Assembly: GCF_000420465.1 (NCBI RefSeq)
Contig: NZ_ATUZ01000002.1
Coordinates: forward strand, 1-64,000
Direction: 5' to 3'
DNA from: Desulfovibrio desulfuricans DSM 642
GTDB lineage: Bacteria > Desulfobacterota > Desulfovibrionia > Desulfovibrionales > Desulfovibrionaceae
Length of the DNA stretch: 64,000 nt
How positions within the stretch are numbered: the stretch's first letter is position 1; the number at the start of each line of letters is the position of its first letter. The notes below the pieces were generated by a model. It ran no database searches, had not been told where the DNA came from, and was given only the letters and a program-made list of their open reading frames with translations. Shown in pieces: positions 8,048-17,670 of the stretch. Made by a program: the position numbers and the translations under genes.

Positions 8048-11000
8048 GCTTCTTTCCCACCCGGCGTGAATGCCCGGCTCCCATAGCGGGTAGATTTGAT
8101 AATGCCGTCAATAACTTTTTGGGCACGTTCAAGGCCAAGCCAGGAATACAGGCGCGGCAGGAGTCCTTTGGTAATCTCCGCTTCAATATCTTGAGGATTA
8201 AGAGAATTTTCGGCAATGGCCAGTGAAACAATACGCTCTGCGGCCAATGCCTCTTCCACAAGTTTGTCCTGCTGCTCTGGGGCTTGCGTGCTTTCCGCCA
8301 TACGAAAAATACCAAAAAATGCGCGTGCCCTTTCCTTTTCACGCAATGCTTCGGGGATATCCGCCATTCGGCGCTGCCGCACCCTCTCCTCAAATTCCTG
8401 AAACAGGGCAAACTGCTTGTATGGGTGGTTGAACATCTCCTCGGCCTTGGCAATGGCCTCTTTCAGCAACTGCGAAAAGTATTTTTGAGCATAGGGGTCA
8501 AAGGCCAATTCCTGATCAATGCTCTTGCGCACACGGCTCTTGATGATGTCCGTTTCGTTGCGCAACTTTTCCTTGCTCCATGCAGAAGGGTCTTGCACCT
8601 TGCCCAGTTCATCCACAAGGTAATGATCTTCCGCAACGGAGATGCCTTCCCCCATCACATGTTTGTCCACAAGCTTTCGGATTTGTTCTTCATATATACT
8701 GTAGTCCACAGTCTCTTGGGCGTCGCGGCGGGCAATTTTGCGCAGCTCAATAAAAAAGGCCAAATCTTTTTTATACATGGCGACGGTTTTTTCACCAAAA
8801 GCGCCATCTTCATAAAAGGAACGAGAAGCCAGCGCCACCTTCAGGCAAAGGCCGAAGGCGGTAAGAGCCTGATAAAAATCTTCACGAATCTTCTGACGGA
8901 TATCATAAAGGTCGCCATCTTCGCCGGGATCGGTGGCATACTGCGGGGTAAGCACCTGCCGAAACTGCTGAATGTCCTTCTTATTGCCCACATCATTAAA
9001 AATAGCCCACAGAGCGTCATGCAAGACCGGGAGGCGCTTATATTCCGTGTTCACCTGATGGTAGAGGCCTTCGATGTCTTTAACCTCATAGCCTTCCAGC
9101 GTGCGTTCTTCCAAAAGTTGATACCCGGCGACCGCTGTGTCTAGCTTGGCGAGAATCCCCCTGTAGTCAATGAGCAGGCCGTATTCCTTGGCAGGGTGCA
9201 GCCGGTTCACACGGGCGATGGCCTGAATGATATTGTGCCCTTCCAGCGGCTTATCGATATACAGAACGGCATTGCGTGGCTCGTCAAAGCCCGTGAGCAG
9301 CTTGTCCACCACAATGAGGATGTCGGGCGCGCCGTCGGTAGCAAAGTCTTCAATGACGCCGCGTTCGTAATCCTGCGGGGGCGTTTTACCCACGGTTTTC
9401 TTGTACCATCGGTGCACCAGCGGCAGGGCATCGTCGTCCTCGTCCACACTTTTGTTGCCTTCGCGGGTGTCTGGCGGCGATATGACCACGGCTGACGTGA
9501 CCCAGCCGGTTTCGTCCAAATGCTGTTTGTAACGGATAGCCGCAATCTTGCTGTCCGTGGCCAGTTGCCCCTTGAGTTCCGGGCCTAAATCGCGCACATA
9601 ATCCTTAAAATGCTTGGCAATATCCCAGGCGATCAATTCAATGCGGTTGTCGGAACCGTATACGGTGTCCTTGTTGTCGAACTTGCGTTTGATGTCGGCT
9701 TTTTGCTGGTCGCTGAGGCCGTCAGTAATGCGCTCGAACCATGCGTCAATGGCTTTTTGGTTGATGTCCAGTTCCGGCTTGCGCTCTTCATACAAGAGTG
9801 GGCGCACCGCTTCATCCTGCACTGCCCTTTGCATGGTATAGGCATGGATAATGGGACCGAACTTGCTGACGGTTTTTTCCTTTTTCAGCAGCGGCGTACC
9901 GGTAAAGGCGATATAGGCCGCATTGGGCAAGGCCGCGCGCATGCGTTCGTGTGTTCCGCCCTGTTGGCTGCGATGGCCTTCGTCCACCAGCACGATGATG
10001 TCTTCACTGGGGTTATGGCATTCCTTGAGCTTGGCTGCAGAGTTGAATTTCTGCACCAGGGTGAAAATAATCCGTTCAACACCCTTGCCTATGCGCAATG
10101 CGAGATCACGACCGGATTTGGCCTTGGATTTTTCCGCACTTTTGCTGGCAATGGCTCCGCCATAGGCCCCGGCATCCTGAAAGGTTCCCGCCAGTTGTTT
10201 TTCCAAATCAACGCGGTCGGTGACCACAATGATGCGACATTGCGCCAGGGCTGGATGCAGCAGCAACGCCTTGCACAAAAAGACCATGGTCAAGGATTTG
10301 CCGGAGCCTGTGGTGTGCCAGATGACACCTCCCTGGCGTCCGCCGCCTTCGCGGGGTGCCTTATGCTGCTGAATGCGTTCCAGCATGCGCCGCACGCCGA
10401 ACATCTGGGGATAGCGGGCCACCACCTTGCCCTTTTTTCTGTCAAAGAGCGTGAAATAGCGGATGATCTCCAGCAGACGCCCCTTGCCGAGCAGGCTGAC
10501 CAGCATAGTGTCCTGCTCCGTGGCTTGCATAGGCTGCGACCAGAGTGACTGAAAAAAAGTCCGCATGGCGTGGCCGTCTTCACGCCAGTCAAAAAGCTTG
10601 TGCTGTTCTTCCTGCGTGGGGATGCAGTTTTTCAGGTTTTCCACCTCTGCCGGGGAGAGTTCCTCCTCGTGCCAGCGTTGCCAAAACGTATCTATGGTCT
10701 TGGTGGTGCCGTATTTGCCGTCCGTGCCGCTGATCGCCAGCAAAAGCTGGGAGTAGACGAAAAGCAGAGGAATTTCGTCATACTTCTGGTTGCGAATATT
10801 CTGGCTTACCCCTTCGTCCACCATGTTTTTGTTGGGGTTGCCGGACTCCGGCTTTTTGGCCTCCATGACCACCAGGGGCAGGCCGTTAACAAATGCCACC
10901 ATGTCGGGCCGCCGGGTGTGCAGGCCATCGGCGCACAGCACTTCCATTTCTTCCGTTACCACAAAGCGGTTGTGCGTTGTGCCAGTGGCGTCCAGTCCGT

Positions 11001-11373
11001 TCCAGTCCAGCAGGGGGATGGTGGCACTTATTTTTTGGCCGTCCACAAATTCCGTGACCGTCACCCCCAGACAGAGTTTGTCGTAGATACGTTCATTGGC
11101 GGTGAGCAATCCTTCCTGCATGGGGGGTGAGCTCACCTCGCGCACAATCTGGTCCACAGCATTGGGGGAGAGGGGGTAGTCCTTGCCCTTGTAGGAAAAG
11201 CGCCGTGTTTGCAAAAAGGCCACAAGCTCGTCCCGCAGGATGACTTCACGGTTGTTGCCGCGTTTTTTCAGACACTCCGCCGGGGGGATGTATTGCCAGC
11301 CAAGGGCCATAAGCATTTGCAGGGCGGGGATCTTGGCGATGTATTCTTCTGACATATTGGGAACGGTGGACAT
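8044..11373 (-). CDS. hsdR: Type I restriction enzyme, R subunit (HsdR)
   Basis: The 1109-residue protein has the three expected parts. The N-terminal nuclease has a PD-(D/E)XK motif (DMVAFVNGLPLVVMEAKKP). Next comes a superfamily 2 translocase with Walker A HTTGSGKSLT, a DEAH-box-like IIVLVDEGHRSQ and motif VI IIQAIARVNRLH. The C-terminal region is helical and contacts the methylase. It cleaves unmethylated DNA after ATP-driven translocation, in complex with HsdM and HsdS. Length is normal and no disruption is seen. It follows hsdS after a 9-base gap. Confidence 0.97.
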   Translation of the reverse strand: MSTVPNMSEEYIAKIPALQMLMALGWQYIPPAECLKKRGNNREVILRDELVAFLQTRRFSYKGKDYPLSPNAVDQIVREVSSPPMQEGLLTANERIYDKLCLGVTVTEFVDGQKISATIPLLDWNGLDATGTTHNRFVVTEEMEVLCADGLHTRRPDMVAFVNGLPLVVMEAKKPESGNPNKNMVDEGVSQNIRNQKYDEIPLLFVYSQLLLAISGTDGKYGTTKTIDTFWQRWHEEELSPAEVENLKNCIPTQEEQHKLFDWREDGHAMRTFFQSLWSQPMQATEQDTMLVSLLGKGRLLEIIRYFTLFDRKKGKVVARYPQMFGVRRMLERIQQHKAPREGGGRQGGVIWHTTGSGKSLTMVFLCKALLLHPALAQCRIIVVTDRVDLEKQLAGTFQDAGAYGGAIASKSAEKSKAKSGRDLALRIGKGVERIIFTLVQKFNSAAKLKECHNPSEDIIVLVDEGHRSQQGGTHERMRAALPNAAYIAFTGTPLLKKEKTVSKFGPIIHAYTMQRAVQDEAVRPLLYEERKPELDINQKAIDAWFERITDGLSDQQKADIKRKFDNKDTVYGSDNRIELIAWDIAKHFKDYVRDLGPELKGQLATDSKIAAIRYKQHLDETGWVTSAVVISPPDTREGNKSVDEDDDALPLVHRWYKKTVGKTPPQDYERGVIEDFATDGAPDILIVVDKLLTGFDEPRNAVLYIDKPLEGHNIIQAIARVNRLHPAKEYGLLIDYRGILAKLDTAVAGYQLLEERTLEGYEVKDIEGLYHQVNTEYKRLPVLHDALWAIFNDVGNKKDIQQFRQVLTPQYATDPGEDGDLYDIRQKIREDFYQALTAFGLCLKVALASRSFYEDGAFGEKTVAMYKKDLAFFIELRKIARRDAQETVDYSIYEEQIRKLVDKHVMGEGISVAEDHYLVDELGKVQDPSAWSKEKLRNETDIIKSRVRKSIDQELAFDPYAQKYFSQLLKEAIAKAEEMFNHPYKQFALFQEFEERVRQRRMADIPEALREKERARAFFGIFRMAESTQAPEQQDKLVEEALAAERIVSLAIAENSLNPQDIEAEITKGLLPRLYSWLGLERAQKVIDGIIKSTRYGSRAFTPGGKEA

Positions 11374-11382
11374 GGTTCCCCC

Positions 11383-12621
11383 TTATGCGGGTGTTGCACC
11401 CGCGTTGCCCGAAGAGTCAGGCATGACGCGGATTTTTCCAGTGAGCAGCTGCTGCATGAGGGCCTTTTTCTGCATTTGCAGATGGGCAAGTTTGGCCTCG
11501 TATTGGGCGATGAACGCATCAGCGGCGTTGAGGACTTCAGCGATCGCCTTTTGTTCGTCGAGGGGGGGGACGGGAACCGTAGCCTGAAGGAACTCTTCAG
11601 GCTTGATATTGAGCAAACCATTGTTCCTGACGCCTGTGTTCACCATGTCGCTAAGTTGTTTTTTTAAATGGTCATTTTCGAAGAGGTACTTATAGAATTC
11701 TGCACAATATTTACTATGAAGTTTAAAACAAACATACACATGAGGAACAAGCCCTGTTTCGAAATTACTTAACGGGAATATACAACCCAATTCATATGTT
11801 TTTGAATTTCCCTTGTTGTATGCAAATTCCCCGTTATATAAAAGAATATAGTTATTGACGCTCTCTCCTGCCATATATCTTCTATATTTAGAATCTTGCC
11901 TTACAAATCCAGAAGTAGAAGAAATAGTCAAAATCGGGTGTGGCTTACCGTCAGACTTGCGGGTTACCCTCTTTGATAATTCACGAATCATACTTTGTGC
12001 CCATGGAGTATTAAATCCCGGCAAGCGCCGCCGCCCTGTCAGAAGCTGCTGCATCAACGCATTTTTTTGCTGCTTGCTGTTTTCAAGCAGTCTTTGGGTG
12101 CAGGTTATGGCGGCATCCCAAGTGGTGAGGATGTGAGCGATTTTTTGCTGTTCAGCAAGTGGTGGTGAACATATTAACAGTGACTTCAATAAATCTAAAC
12201 TGAGATTTTTTTGAGATCCAGAATTGCTCAGTTCTCTTAATTCATTATATTTATTTTGAAAATAGTAGAAATAAAAAGATTGGTTGTGCTGGGAATTAAA
12301 AATTATTGCAGCGCATGCCTGGTTTGTTGCTGCAGAAATTCCGAGCTTGGCAACTGTTCCTCTAGTTTTTCCTTGTCCATATAATGCAATAAGCAAGGTT
12401 TCAGCAGGGAAAATTTTTGCCGCAGAATTTGCGAGTCCAATTTCTGTGATACACTCATTAGTTGTTGTTATGATATTGAATGAAACTTCGCCTGTGGTCA
12501 CCCACGGGATATCTCCATTCCAGTATATTGCTTGGCTTCTGGCAGGTGTACCGCCAGACGTTACAAGAGCAATCGAGGCAAGGTGGGCTGCACTCCACCC
12601 TTTCGGTAACTTCTCACTCAT
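11383..12621 (-). CDS. hsdS: Type I restriction enzyme, S subunit (HsdS)
   Basis: The start is set at 12621 (MSEKLPKGW), the usual N-terminus, overlapping the fic stop by 8 bases; a longer open frame upstream is antisense-like fic sequence. The 412-aa protein has two target-recognition domains. Each is followed by a helical conserved region: QQKIAHILTTWDAAITCTQR with NALMQQLLTGRRR in the middle, and DEQKAIAEVLNAADAFIAQY with KALMQQLLTGKIR at the end. This internal duplication is the hallmark of a full S subunit that defines a bipartite recognition site. The recognition domains are locally A+T-rich, as is common in exchanged specificity genes. Confidence 0.95.
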   Translation of the reverse strand: MSEKLPKGWSAAHLASIALVTSGGTPARSQAIYWNGDIPWVTTGEVSFNIITTTNECITEIGLANSAAKIFPAETLLIALYGQGKTRGTVAKLGISAATNQACAAIIFNSQHNQSFYFYYFQNKYNELRELSNSGSQKNLSLDLLKSLLICSPPLAEQQKIAHILTTWDAAITCTQRLLENSKQQKNALMQQLLTGRRRLPGFNTPWAQSMIRELSKRVTRKSDGKPHPILTISSTSGFVRQDSKYRRYMAGESVNNYILLYNGEFAYNKGNSKTYELGCIFPLSNFETGLVPHVYVCFKLHSKYCAEFYKYLFENDHLKKQLSDMVNTGVRNNGLLNIKPEEFLQATVPVPPLDEQKAIAEVLNAADAFIAQYEAKLAHLQMQKKALMQQLLTGKIRVMPDSSGNAGATPA

Positions 12622-13411
12622 CCCCCACCCCCAGCACAAACCAGTACGGCGCAAAGCTCTTTTCCACCAGATCGCATACCTGTTCCACAAAGGGCGCATA
12701 GTCACCCTTTACCGCCACGGTATCCAAGTTGGCGTAATATACGCTGCGTTCTTCCACTGGCACGATCACCACGGGAAATCCCGCCCGCATCAGCTCCAGA
12801 TTCATGAGCAGCCGGGCCGTTCTGCCGTTGCCGTCCACAAAGGGATGGATGTTCACAAAATCCGCATGCACACGGGCGGCACGTTCCACGGGGTGCAAAC
12901 TCGCCGCCGCGCCTGCGCACCATGCGCAAAAGGCTTCCATGTGTTCCCGCACATGCAGAAAATTTGGCGGGGTAAATCCCGCACCGCTGATGAGCACGTT
13001 CTGCTGCCGGTAACGTCCGGCATTGGATGAATCCACGGATTTGAGCACAATCTGATGTAAATTTTTTATCTCGGCTTCCGTAAGTGCGCCGGGTTGCCCG
13101 GCCAGTTCCACCACATAGTCAATGGCTTCCCTGTGATTGATGGCTTCCAGATGCTCGCGCATGCTTTTGCCGCCAATGGTTACCCCATCTTCCAAAACAA
13201 CCTTGGTTTCGGAAATGGTCAGGGTGTTTCCTTCAATGGCGTTGGAGTGATAGGTGTACCGCACCACCATATCGGCGTGCAGGTTTTTTACCACCTCCGG
13301 GGCCAGGGGACGATGGGCGTCAAGCTTGGCCTTGAGGGCATCCAGCCGGGTGTAGGTGCTGGCAAGTTTGGGCAAGGGGCCGCTGTGCCCCGGCGTCAGG
13401 CTATTGAACAT
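12614..13411 (-). CDS. Fic-domain protein (probable AMP-transferase)
   Basis: The 265-residue protein carries the Fic core motif HPFVDGNGRTARLL (H-P-F-x-x-G-N-G-R-x-x-R complete) near residue 200 and an N-terminal inhibitory motif SNAIEGNTL (S-x-x-x-E-G) near residue 58, as in class II Fic proteins that restrain themselves. The family usually transfers AMP from ATP to hydroxyl side chains. It sits inside the operon, overlapping hsdM upstream by 11 bases and hsdS downstream by 8, so it is made together with the restriction enzyme. Fic genes between hsdM and hsdS recur in bacteria; the target is unknown. Confidence 0.93.
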   Translation of the reverse strand: MFNSLTPGHSGPLPKLASTYTRLDALKAKLDAHRPLAPEVVKNLHADMVVRYTYHSNAIEGNTLTISETKVVLEDGVTIGGKSMREHLEAINHREAIDYVVELAGQPGALTEAEIKNLHQIVLKSVDSSNAGRYRQQNVLISGAGFTPPNFLHVREHMEAFCAWCAGAAASLHPVERAARVHADFVNIHPFVDGNGRTARLLMNLELMRAGFPVVIVPVEERSVYYANLDTVAVKGDYAPFVEQVCDLVEKSFAPYWFVLGVGDE

Positions 13412-14909
13412 AACCCAGCTCCTTGAGGTATTTTTCCATTTCCCCTTCCAGCCTTTCCAATTCCGCTTTCAGGCCCGCACGTTCCGCCAGCAGGGCGTGC
13501 ATGTCTATTTCCGGCTCTTCTTCAAAGGTATCCACATAGCGGGGGATGTTCAGGTTGTAGTCGTTGGCCTTGATCTCTTCCACCGTGGCAAGGTAGGCGT
13601 ATTTTTCCACACTTTGCCGTGCACGAAAGGTTTCCACGATCTTTTGTATGTCCTGTGGGCGTAAGGCGTTTTGATTTTTGCCGTCCGCATAGTCGCGGGA
13701 AGCGTCGATAAAGAGCACCTTGTCGTCAGCCTTACGCTTGCGGAACACCAGAATGGCAGCCGGGATGCCCGTGCCAAAGAAAAGCTTTTCCGGCAGCCCG
13801 ATGACTGCATCAAGAAGATTCTCGTCAATAAGCTTGGCCCGAATTTTTCCTTCCGCCGCGCCGCGAAAGAGCACACCGTGCGGAGCCACCACGGCCATGC
13901 GCCCCACAGCGGGCTTCATAACTTCAATCATGTGCAGGATAAAGGCGTAATCGCCCTTGGTGCGCGGGGGCAAACCACGCCGAAAGCGTCCGAACTTGTC
14001 GTCTGCCGCGCTGTCTTGGCCCCACTTGTCCAGTGAGAAGGGGGGATTTGCCACCACCACGTCAAAGTGTTTGAGCTTGTCGTTGCCGTCCAGCAACAGG
14101 GGATTGCGCAGGGTGTCGCCCCACTCCACCTTGTGGTTGTCTTCTCCGTGCAAAAAAAGATTCATCTTCGCCAGCGACCAGGTGGAGCCTATGCTCTCCT
14201 GTCCGAACAAGGCATATTTGCGCGCCCCTGCCTTGTCGCGCACTTTGTAGCCGCATTTCATCAGCAGCGACGCGGAGCCGCAGGCCGGATCGCAAATTTC
14301 GTCACCTTCCTGCGGGTCCACCAGTTCAGCAATAAGTTGCGAGACTTCCGCCGGGGTGTAGTATTCCCCGGCCTTTTTCCCGGCGTCGGAAGCGAACATC
14401 TTGATCAGGTATTCATAGGCATTGCCGATGATATCCAGTGTGCCCACGCGGCTGGGGCGTAAGTTGAGGGTGGGTTTGTTGAAATCTTCCAGCAACAGGC
14501 GCAGGAGATCGTTTTTTTGTGTTTCTTCCCCCAGTTTGCCGGAGTTGAAACTGATGTCCTGAAACACCCTGTCCAGTTTGGTGATGTTGGCTTCCTCAAT
14601 GGCGTGCAGGGCCTTGTCGATGCGTTCGCCGTTGCCCGGCTCAAAGCGTTTTGCGTAGAGAGAATAGAAATCCGCTCCCATGGGCAGCACAAAGCGTTCC
14701 GTTTGCAGCATGGCTTGAACCATTTTTTTATCGCCGAACTCTTTTTTGTAGGCATCGTACTTGTCCTGCCACACGTCGCTCAAATATTTCAGGAACAGCA
14801 TGGTCAGCACATAGTCTTTATATATCTCTGAGGAAATTGTACCGCGAAACGTGTCGCAGGCGCTCCATACCGCTTTGTTCACTTCATTCTGGTCAATCAT
14901 GGTGGTCAT
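13401..14909 (-). CDS. hsdM: Type I restriction enzyme, M subunit (HsdM)
   Basis: The 502-residue protein has an N-terminal helical domain, SAM-binding motif I (DPACGSASLLMKCG) and the N6-adenine methylase motif NPPF (VVANPPFSLDKWGQ). It methylates the recognition site chosen by HsdS and is also part of the restriction complex. The length is ordinary for the shorter HsdM group. It overlaps the S-like gene upstream by four bases (ATGA) and fic downstream by 11, so expression is tightly coupled. Confidence 0.97.
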   Translation of the reverse strand: MTTMIDQNEVNKAVWSACDTFRGTISSEIYKDYVLTMLFLKYLSDVWQDKYDAYKKEFGDKKMVQAMLQTERFVLPMGADFYSLYAKRFEPGNGERIDKALHAIEEANITKLDRVFQDISFNSGKLGEETQKNDLLRLLLEDFNKPTLNLRPSRVGTLDIIGNAYEYLIKMFASDAGKKAGEYYTPAEVSQLIAELVDPQEGDEICDPACGSASLLMKCGYKVRDKAGARKYALFGQESIGSTWSLAKMNLFLHGEDNHKVEWGDTLRNPLLLDGNDKLKHFDVVVANPPFSLDKWGQDSAADDKFGRFRRGLPPRTKGDYAFILHMIEVMKPAVGRMAVVAPHGVLFRGAAEGKIRAKLIDENLLDAVIGLPEKLFFGTGIPAAILVFRKRKADDKVLFIDASRDYADGKNQNALRPQDIQKIVETFRARQSVEKYAYLATVEEIKANDYNLNIPRYVDTFEEEPEIDMHALLAERAGLKAELERLEGEMEKYLKELGYVQ

Positions 14910-15505
14910 ACAGACTCCTTATACAACGCGGCAAGTTCCTTACCGGCAATGGCGGACAACAGGTTGTGACAATTGGCAATGCCGGATTGCAGCACCGCAA
15001 TATTTTTTTGGATGCTCTCCACGGCGTCTAGAAGCGTCTTCTGACGATTTAGCGGCAGCACAGTGATGGGCATATCGGCAAAGTCGGCACGACGCATGCT
15101 TTTTTGTGCGCTCCCGGCTTCCACATTGTTGTAATAGCGCTGTGCCTGATGTTGCCCTAGCTGCCACGCGAGAAAGGCTGGCAGGATCATCCGGGGTTGC
15201 GTCACACGTACACGAAAGAAATGTAGCGCTGCCAGTGACAAATCCGGAGGATTGGCGAGCAATGTTCCGTAATAATTGCCGCCGCGCATGACAAATAGGA
15301 TATCGTCATGCCGGAGAAAATAGCTCTCCATGTTGGCTTCATGCTGAACCCGGACGGTTGATGCCCAGTTAACTCCCATGGCGGGGCTCACGTCCCTCAT
15401 CTGAACAACCCGGATTTTGCCACCGGGGTCGTCGCTTAGGCCAACGCGGAAGGGATAACCGGCACTAATTTCGGCAACATCCCGCAAAAAAAGTGTTTTT
15501 TTCAT
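14906..15505 (-). CDS. Half-length HsdS-like (restriction subunit S) protein
   Basis: The product resembles a single S-subunit half: an N-terminal recognition-domain-like region (FLRDVAEISAGYPFRVGL, later AGSAQKSMRRADFADMPITV) and one helical conserved stretch near the end (RQKTLLDAVESIQKNIAVLQ). About 199 residues result from the start chosen at 15505, where homologues usually begin. In-frame ATGs at 15559 and 15640 are alternatives, and none has a good ribosome site. It precedes hsdM with an ATGA overlap. A full HsdS is also encoded, so this could be an alternative specificity subunit that dimerises, or a regulator. Confidence 0.7.
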   Translation of the reverse strand: MKKTLFLRDVAEISAGYPFRVGLSDDPGGKIRVVQMRDVSPAMGVNWASTVRVQHEANMESYFLRHDDILFVMRGGNYYGTLLANPPDLSLAALHFFRVRVTQPRMILPAFLAWQLGQHQAQRYYNNVEAGSAQKSMRRADFADMPITVLPLNRQKTLLDAVESIQKNIAVLQSGIANCHNLLSAIAGKELAALYKESV

Positions 15506-15578
15506 ATCTATATGCCATTTTTGCGTAAAATTGTCATATTCAAGCGGTAGCTCTGGCATCTTATGGCAGTCATGCGCT

Positions 15579-16610
15579 TCATCCCCAAACTTTGGCGGTT
15601 TCGCTATCATAAAAATGTACTTCCAGAGGGTGCCTGGCATCCCTGCGTGCGCTAGCTGCCAGGGCTGCAGCGATGGTTTGTTGGTTGCCGGAACTTTTCG
15701 GCGAGCCGAACAAACTGACGAACAGCTTGCGTATATTTATATTTTTCACAACGATGTTAATGAGATGCTCGTCATTTGGGGAAAGCGAGACGCCATAAAG
15801 GAAAAGAGAATTCTGGATACTGCTGAGGCTGCGCAATCCCTTGCTCAAATAGCCGTGGTGATAAATTTTATCCAATTTTTTCTGTGAAGACCCTTCCGCA
15901 ACAAAAAGGGGAAACAAATTCTTTGCGATGGCTTCCCTTGTTTGTGCAACAAGTGCAATGTCCGTTCTATTCCATGTATATTTTTGCAATTCATGCCCGC
16001 CGTCAAACAAGTGAAGCGCTCCGTGAAGATAGTAAACATTTTGCTTATGTGCCGAGTCATCCCACACGACATATCCCGCATCAGCATTGTTGCGATCTGT
16101 TCTGAATCCGTCATCAAAGCTGATCATTTTTTTGGTTTTTCCGTGCATGAGTGCCCAGTACAGGAGGATGTCGTAATTCAGGGTAAAAATTCTGCCATCA
16201 CTTGGGGCGGCTCGAAAGTTGCGCAGAAAATTGATACAGGCTTCATATTGCTGATCTGTAATATCGCCAGGGCCTTCGGGGTGTTGCCCTGCGATGGTTT
16301 GCACCAGCACGTCTTTAATTTTTGCGGCGCATTCGCGCATCCGTTTGCTGATGGGCGGGGCATCCTCTGTGAATGCGGCAAGCACCAACGCCGCTCGTTC
16401 GAGAGCTTCCACAGCTTCTTCAAAATCTTCGGAGCCGATGGCATCGAAGGTTTGTCTGACCTCAGGAAAGTGTGAAAAATCAGCTTTTTCAAATAATGAC
16501 CCATAGCGAAAGATGTCGGGCCGAATTGCCACACTGAAACCATTTCCGAGCATGAGATGGCGCTTTTCCCCCGCAATTGCAAGAGAATCTTCAAAAGAAA
16601 GAATATCCAT
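15579..16610 (-). CDS. DUF4917 family protein (AbiH/SIR2-like N-terminal motif)
   Basis: The ATG at 16610 follows CCGGAGG with good spacing. The 343-residue product begins with the DUF4917 pattern (HLMLGNGFSVAIRPDIFRYG), a GNGF loop like that of AbiH and SIR2-like proteins, and ends with a segment of the same type (SLFLYGVSLSPNDEHLINIV). AbiH- and SIR2-like proteins act in abortive phage defence, in some cases by using NAD; whether DUF4917 does so is inference. It is the first gene of the restriction-modification operon, which suggests a linked defence role. The next gene begins about 70 bases after its stop. Confidence 0.75.
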   Translation of the reverse strand: MDILSFEDSLAIAGEKRHLMLGNGFSVAIRPDIFRYGSLFEKADFSHFPEVRQTFDAIGSEDFEEAVEALERAALVLAAFTEDAPPISKRMRECAAKIKDVLVQTIAGQHPEGPGDITDQQYEACINFLRNFRAAPSDGRIFTLNYDILLYWALMHGKTKKMISFDDGFRTDRNNADAGYVVWDDSAHKQNVYYLHGALHLFDGGHELQKYTWNRTDIALVAQTREAIAKNLFPLFVAEGSSQKKLDKIYHHGYLSKGLRSLSSIQNSLFLYGVSLSPNDEHLINIVVKNINIRKLFVSLFGSPKSSGNQQTIAAALAASARRDARHPLEVHFYDSETAKVWG

Positions 16611-16797
16611 ACTGCCTCCGGCAGGATATGGAGCCGCCTTGAACCTCAGCACAAAACCATGTATTCTTCTAAATCCGATCGAGGTTTCGCCTGAGTACCT
16701 GCAGCGGTTCCGTTGTGGGCAGGATCACCTCACCAAACGGCTGGATGTTGGCGCATCCGGTCGTTTGTTTTTTGAGGCGTTCAACCATGATGCTTAC
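16611..16797. other. Probable promoter region of the restriction-modification operon
   Basis: The 187 bases between the DUF2188 gene and the DUF4917 gene hold no convincing gene. A minus-strand promoter for the operon is expected here unless transcription continues from the DUF2188 gene. I cannot assign -35 and -10 boxes with confidence. Confidence 0.35.
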
Positions 16798-17025
16798 CTA
16801 ACCTTTGGGAGGGAACGGGTCGTTTCCGTGGCTATCCGACTGCCTGATTCGACCGTCTCTGCCATGAATTTGCAGTTCCGTCCCTTGGTTGCCACTGATC
16901 TGGCGGGCTATTTGAATAGCCTCCTGCTGGGTTGAAGTGACGTGCGAAGGCTTGGAGTTGCCATCGCGCTGAACCTTCCAGTCTCCGTCGCCTGTGGGGA
17001 GAACTCGGTGAGTGTCTCTTGCCAT
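16798..17025 (-). CDS. DUF2188 domain protein (75 aa)
   Basis: The whole protein is one DUF2188 domain: the start ARDTHRVLPTGDGDWKVQRD, a middle TQQEAIQIARQIS helix, and the diagnostic end ELQIHGRDGRIRQSDSHGND followed by PFPPKG. The ATG follows a strong AAGGAGG site. The function of the family is not known; such small proteins are widespread and often near mobile or defence genes. It reads in the same direction as the restriction-modification operon but is 187 bases upstream of it. Confidence 0.92.
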   Translation of the reverse strand: MARDTHRVLPTGDGDWKVQRDGNSKPSHVTSTQQEAIQIARQISGNQGTELQIHGRDGRIRQSDSHGNDPFPPKG

Positions 17026-17670
17026 TTGATCCTCCTTGTTTTTGCACCAATCTCAGTGCTGCTTAAACTTCTATCGATGATTCACTCACACGTCAAGATA
17101 TTTGCAACAATTAAATTGGTGCATTTTTTTAATGCCCTCCATGAGGAGGCAGGCACGCGCGCATACAATTTCAAATTTTCATGCGTTCGCCCTGCTAACT
17201 TATGAAGGTTCGTCCACGGCCTCCATCCTTTCCGCCGCCCGGTGCTTTCATTTATTTTTTGTTATTAATATCAGATAGTTCATGTACAGAGCTGCATGAC
17301 ATGCTTTGCTATCTGACAAAGGACTTTTCTAAGGCGTGTGACGGGGAGCCACAAAGGTAAATTTTTATCCCGCCACTAGCTTCATCTTTTAGCCACGTCA
17401 TGGAATGGCCTCGGTTATTCCTTTCGGACAGCCGGAAAATGAAAATTTTGTAAATAGTTACGATGCGCAATGAATCGACTGCGCATAGCGGCCAGAGAAA
17501 ACCTATATGACAAAGCTAAAGCGTGGAGATTGATATTAGTGGAATCATTAATCATCCAGTTTTAGGGATATATTACTGAATCAAGGCAACTGAAATTACG
17601 TTTCAAATCAGTTCTAAAATCTCTGTCCAGCCCTTGTTGGGCAGGGATTCACCACATCTGGAGACATGTC
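17026..17670. other. Intergenic region upstream of the recombination module
   Basis: About 645 bases separate two divergent units. I find no ORF with a ribosome site and no clear RNA gene. Promoters for the DUF2188 gene (minus) and for the ERF operon (plus) must lie here. The short hairpin GCCC-TTGTT-GGGC near 17632-17644 is too weak to interpret. Confidence 0.4.
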
